A stretch of 20,049 nt of DNA from DATKZS01 sp035527835 [NCBI: bacterium] (lineage in GTDB: Bacteria; RBG-13-61-14). Positions 19,738 through 20,049 of this stretch are shown here, in pieces. Made by a program: the position numbers and the translations under genes. The stretch lies in the NCBI GenBank assembly GCA_035527835.1, contig DATKZS010000240.1, forward strand, positions 1-20,049, read 5' to 3'. Positions within the stretch are counted from its first letter, which is position 1. Each line of letters begins with the position of its first letter. The notes beneath the pieces are model-generated. The model worked only from the letters and a program-made list of their open reading frames with translations. It made no database searches and was not told the origin of the DNA.

Positions 19738-20049
19738 ATGATCGTGGTAATGAAACCGTCAACGACGAAACAAGAGCTTGACGCGGTGACCGCCAAGGTC
19801 AAGGAGCTGGGTTACAAGCCGCACGTTCTTTACGGGGTCGAGCGCAAGGTGGTGGCGTGCATCGGGGACGAGCGGGGCAAGGCGCGCTTGCAGGCGCTGG
19901 AGACGATGCCGGGGGTGGACGTGGTGATGCCGATCCTGCGGCCCTACAAGCTGGCGAGCAAGATCACCCACTCCGGCAAGAGCACGTTCAAGATCAAGTG
20001 CGCGGCGGGCAAGGAGCCGGTGACGGTGGGCGGCAAGAAGTTTATCGTG
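19738..20049 (+). CDS. aroF: 3-deoxy-7-phosphoheptulonate (DAHP) synthase, N-terminal part (cut by window end)
   Basis: The visible 104 residues are the N-terminal regulatory domain of the type I-beta DAHP synthases, which condense phosphoenolpyruvate and erythrose 4-phosphate in the first step of the shikimate pathway. MIVVMKPSTTKQELDAVTAKVKELGYKPH, RKVVACIGDERGK and MPGVDVVMPILRPYKLASKI are the recognisable blocks of this ferredoxin-like domain, which binds feedback inhibitors such as Phe or Tyr in related enzymes. The catalytic barrel lies beyond the window. ATG 19738 is chosen: it has GAGGGGG eight bases upstream and matches the usual family N-terminus. The frame stays open upstream for 40 codons to an ATG at 19618, just after the terminator, giving a possible N-terminal extension that looks unlike the family. 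A promoter-leader-terminator array precedes it, suggesting control by attenuation. Confidence 0.92.
   Translation, partial: MIVVMKPSTTKQELDAVTAKVKELGYKPHVLYGVERKVVACIGDERGKARLQALETMPGVDVVMPILRPYKLASKITHSGKSTFKIKCAAGKEPVTVGGKKFIV

Overview
The window is a GC-rich stretch from an uncultured-looking, diderm (Gram-negative type) bacterium. The diderm reading rests on a DUF481-type outer-membrane protein with a signal peptide and a small MscS channel. The genes do not fix a phylum. Short tandem repeats in inverted pairs fill the gaps; from memory, such repeats are frequent in environmental genomes of several deep-branching phyla and delta-proteobacterial lineages, but I could not check this. No rRNA, tRNA, CRISPR array, transposase or phage gene was seen.

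Layout. 1-1481: the 3' part of hisF (histidine synthesis), then a UDP-glucuronate decarboxylase-type sugar-nucleotide enzyme. 1485-1645: a GC palindrome and a small palindromic MITE-like element. 1659-3562 (minus): a translationally coupled pair, a membrane-anchored SGNH hydrolase and a membrane-anchored SUMF1-fold protein that lacks the catalytic cysteines. 3812-5344: an orphan double-ATPase of the sugar ABC (RbsA/MglA) type. 5343-5797: nested inverted repeats. 5821-6465: thymidylate kinase with an altered P-loop. 6550-9318: a retropepsin-like aspartic protease (minus), an unknown conserved protein, the DUF481 protein and MscS. 9341-9626: a second nested inverted-repeat block. 9695-11603: fmt and an exported helical/TPR-like protein. 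11625-13981 (minus): D-aminoacylase and a class I glutamine-amidotransferase-like hydrolase, overlapping. 14002-15397: a perfect 30-bp hairpin and thiC (minus). 15573-18470: HAD phosphatase, UDP-GlcNAc 2-epimerase and an AmgK-like sugar kinase. 18644-19180: a YfcE-type phosphoesterase. 19181-19737: a heptad-repeat hairpin followed by a structured leader. 19738-end: the start of a DAHP synthase (aroF).

Themes. UXS, WecB and the AmgK-like kinase point to sugar-nucleotide, envelope polysaccharide or peptidoglycan chemistry. hisF, aroF and thiC are biosynthetic housekeeping genes. The most interesting non-coding signal is the aroF leader at 19337-19603. It has a strong sigma-70-like promoter, a 32-codon ORF with clustered Tyr/Trp/Phe codons, six consecutive hairpins whose arms overlap, and a textbook intrinsic terminator. 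It reads as a candidate aromatic-amino-acid attenuator. A second theme is that several genes lack a Shine-Dalgarno and instead have a -10-like hexamer (often TACTAT) 6-10 nt before the ATG, suggesting leaderless mRNAs. A third is at least five unrelated families of 7-10 nt tandem units, each as inverted arms in a gene gap.
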